Below are positions 27,451-27,500 of a DNA stretch of 27,500 nt, piece by piece. The stretch's first letter is position 1. Each line of letters starts with the position of its first letter. This DNA comes from Prorocentrum cordatum (Eukaryota > Sar > Dinophyceae > Prorocentrales > Prorocentraceae): positions 1 through 27,500 of the forward strand of contig CAUYUJ010019106.1 in assembly GCA_963575745.1 (NCBI GenBank). The letters are read 5' to 3'. A program made the position numbers and the translations under genes. The notes below the pieces were generated by a model. It saw only the letters and a program-made list of their open reading frames with translations. It did no database searches and had not been told where the DNA came from.

Positions 27451-27500
27451 CGGCTCCCGCTGGATATTTCTTCACAATGGATTCCCAATTTGGGTTCTCG

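Overview
The window looks like nuclear DNA of a dinoflagellate. Four things point that way, none conclusive alone: a copia-type polyprotein of the long, GC3-rich kind known from dinoflagellates; a decayed retroelement with the RT / zinc-finger / RNase H layout common in those genomes; a pentatricopeptide-repeat (PPR) motif apparently split by an intron starting with GA and ending AG|G, a donor class reported in Symbiodiniaceae; and very heavy load of irregular triplet arrays and tandem repeats. No rRNA, tRNA, bacterial operon or CRISPR array was seen. The species assignment is inference.

Layout. 1-4973: a 2,794-bp higher-order repeat, one full and one 2,179-bp partial copy, which appear identical base for base. 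Each copy contains triplet arrays (AAT/AAG, AGG, GAT) plus three diverged ~0.55-kb submonomers. 4974-6300: a related degenerate segment, another GAT-to-GAG array and low-complexity GC-rich DNA. About 6560-8217: a frameshifted non-LTR-like retroelement pseudogene. 8218-10873: no gene; CCT arrays, two dispersed repeat pairs and a fold-back element. 10874-19342: an 8,469-bp copia-type LTR retrotransposon with 285-bp LTRs (4 mismatches), a tRNA-iMet-like primer site and one 2,545-codon ORF with Gag, zinc knuckle, protease, a methyltransferase-like block, integrase, RT and RNase H. 19343-23941: two adjacent fold-back elements, an AT-rich patch, palindromic repeats, an 83-bp tandem repeat and ~1 kb of purine-rich DNA followed by a pyrimidine tract. 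23942-25144: two in-phase exons that together encode exactly one 35-residue PPR motif. 25145-27500: GAT array, a 101-bp tandem repeat and a CAA array, no recognisable gene.

The best leads are inside the retrotransposon. Its ORF is uninterrupted, but in two stretches the protein-like, GC3-biased coding signal lies in another frame. One of these hidden segments encodes two identically spaced Cys/His motifs (CxCCx9CxCx5HxC) 180 bp apart. A methyltransferase-like domain follows, between protease and integrase. The second lead is the PPR exon pair with its GAGGAG-flanked GA-AG intron. The only plausible host gene is the PPR fragment; the rest is mobile or repetitive DNA.
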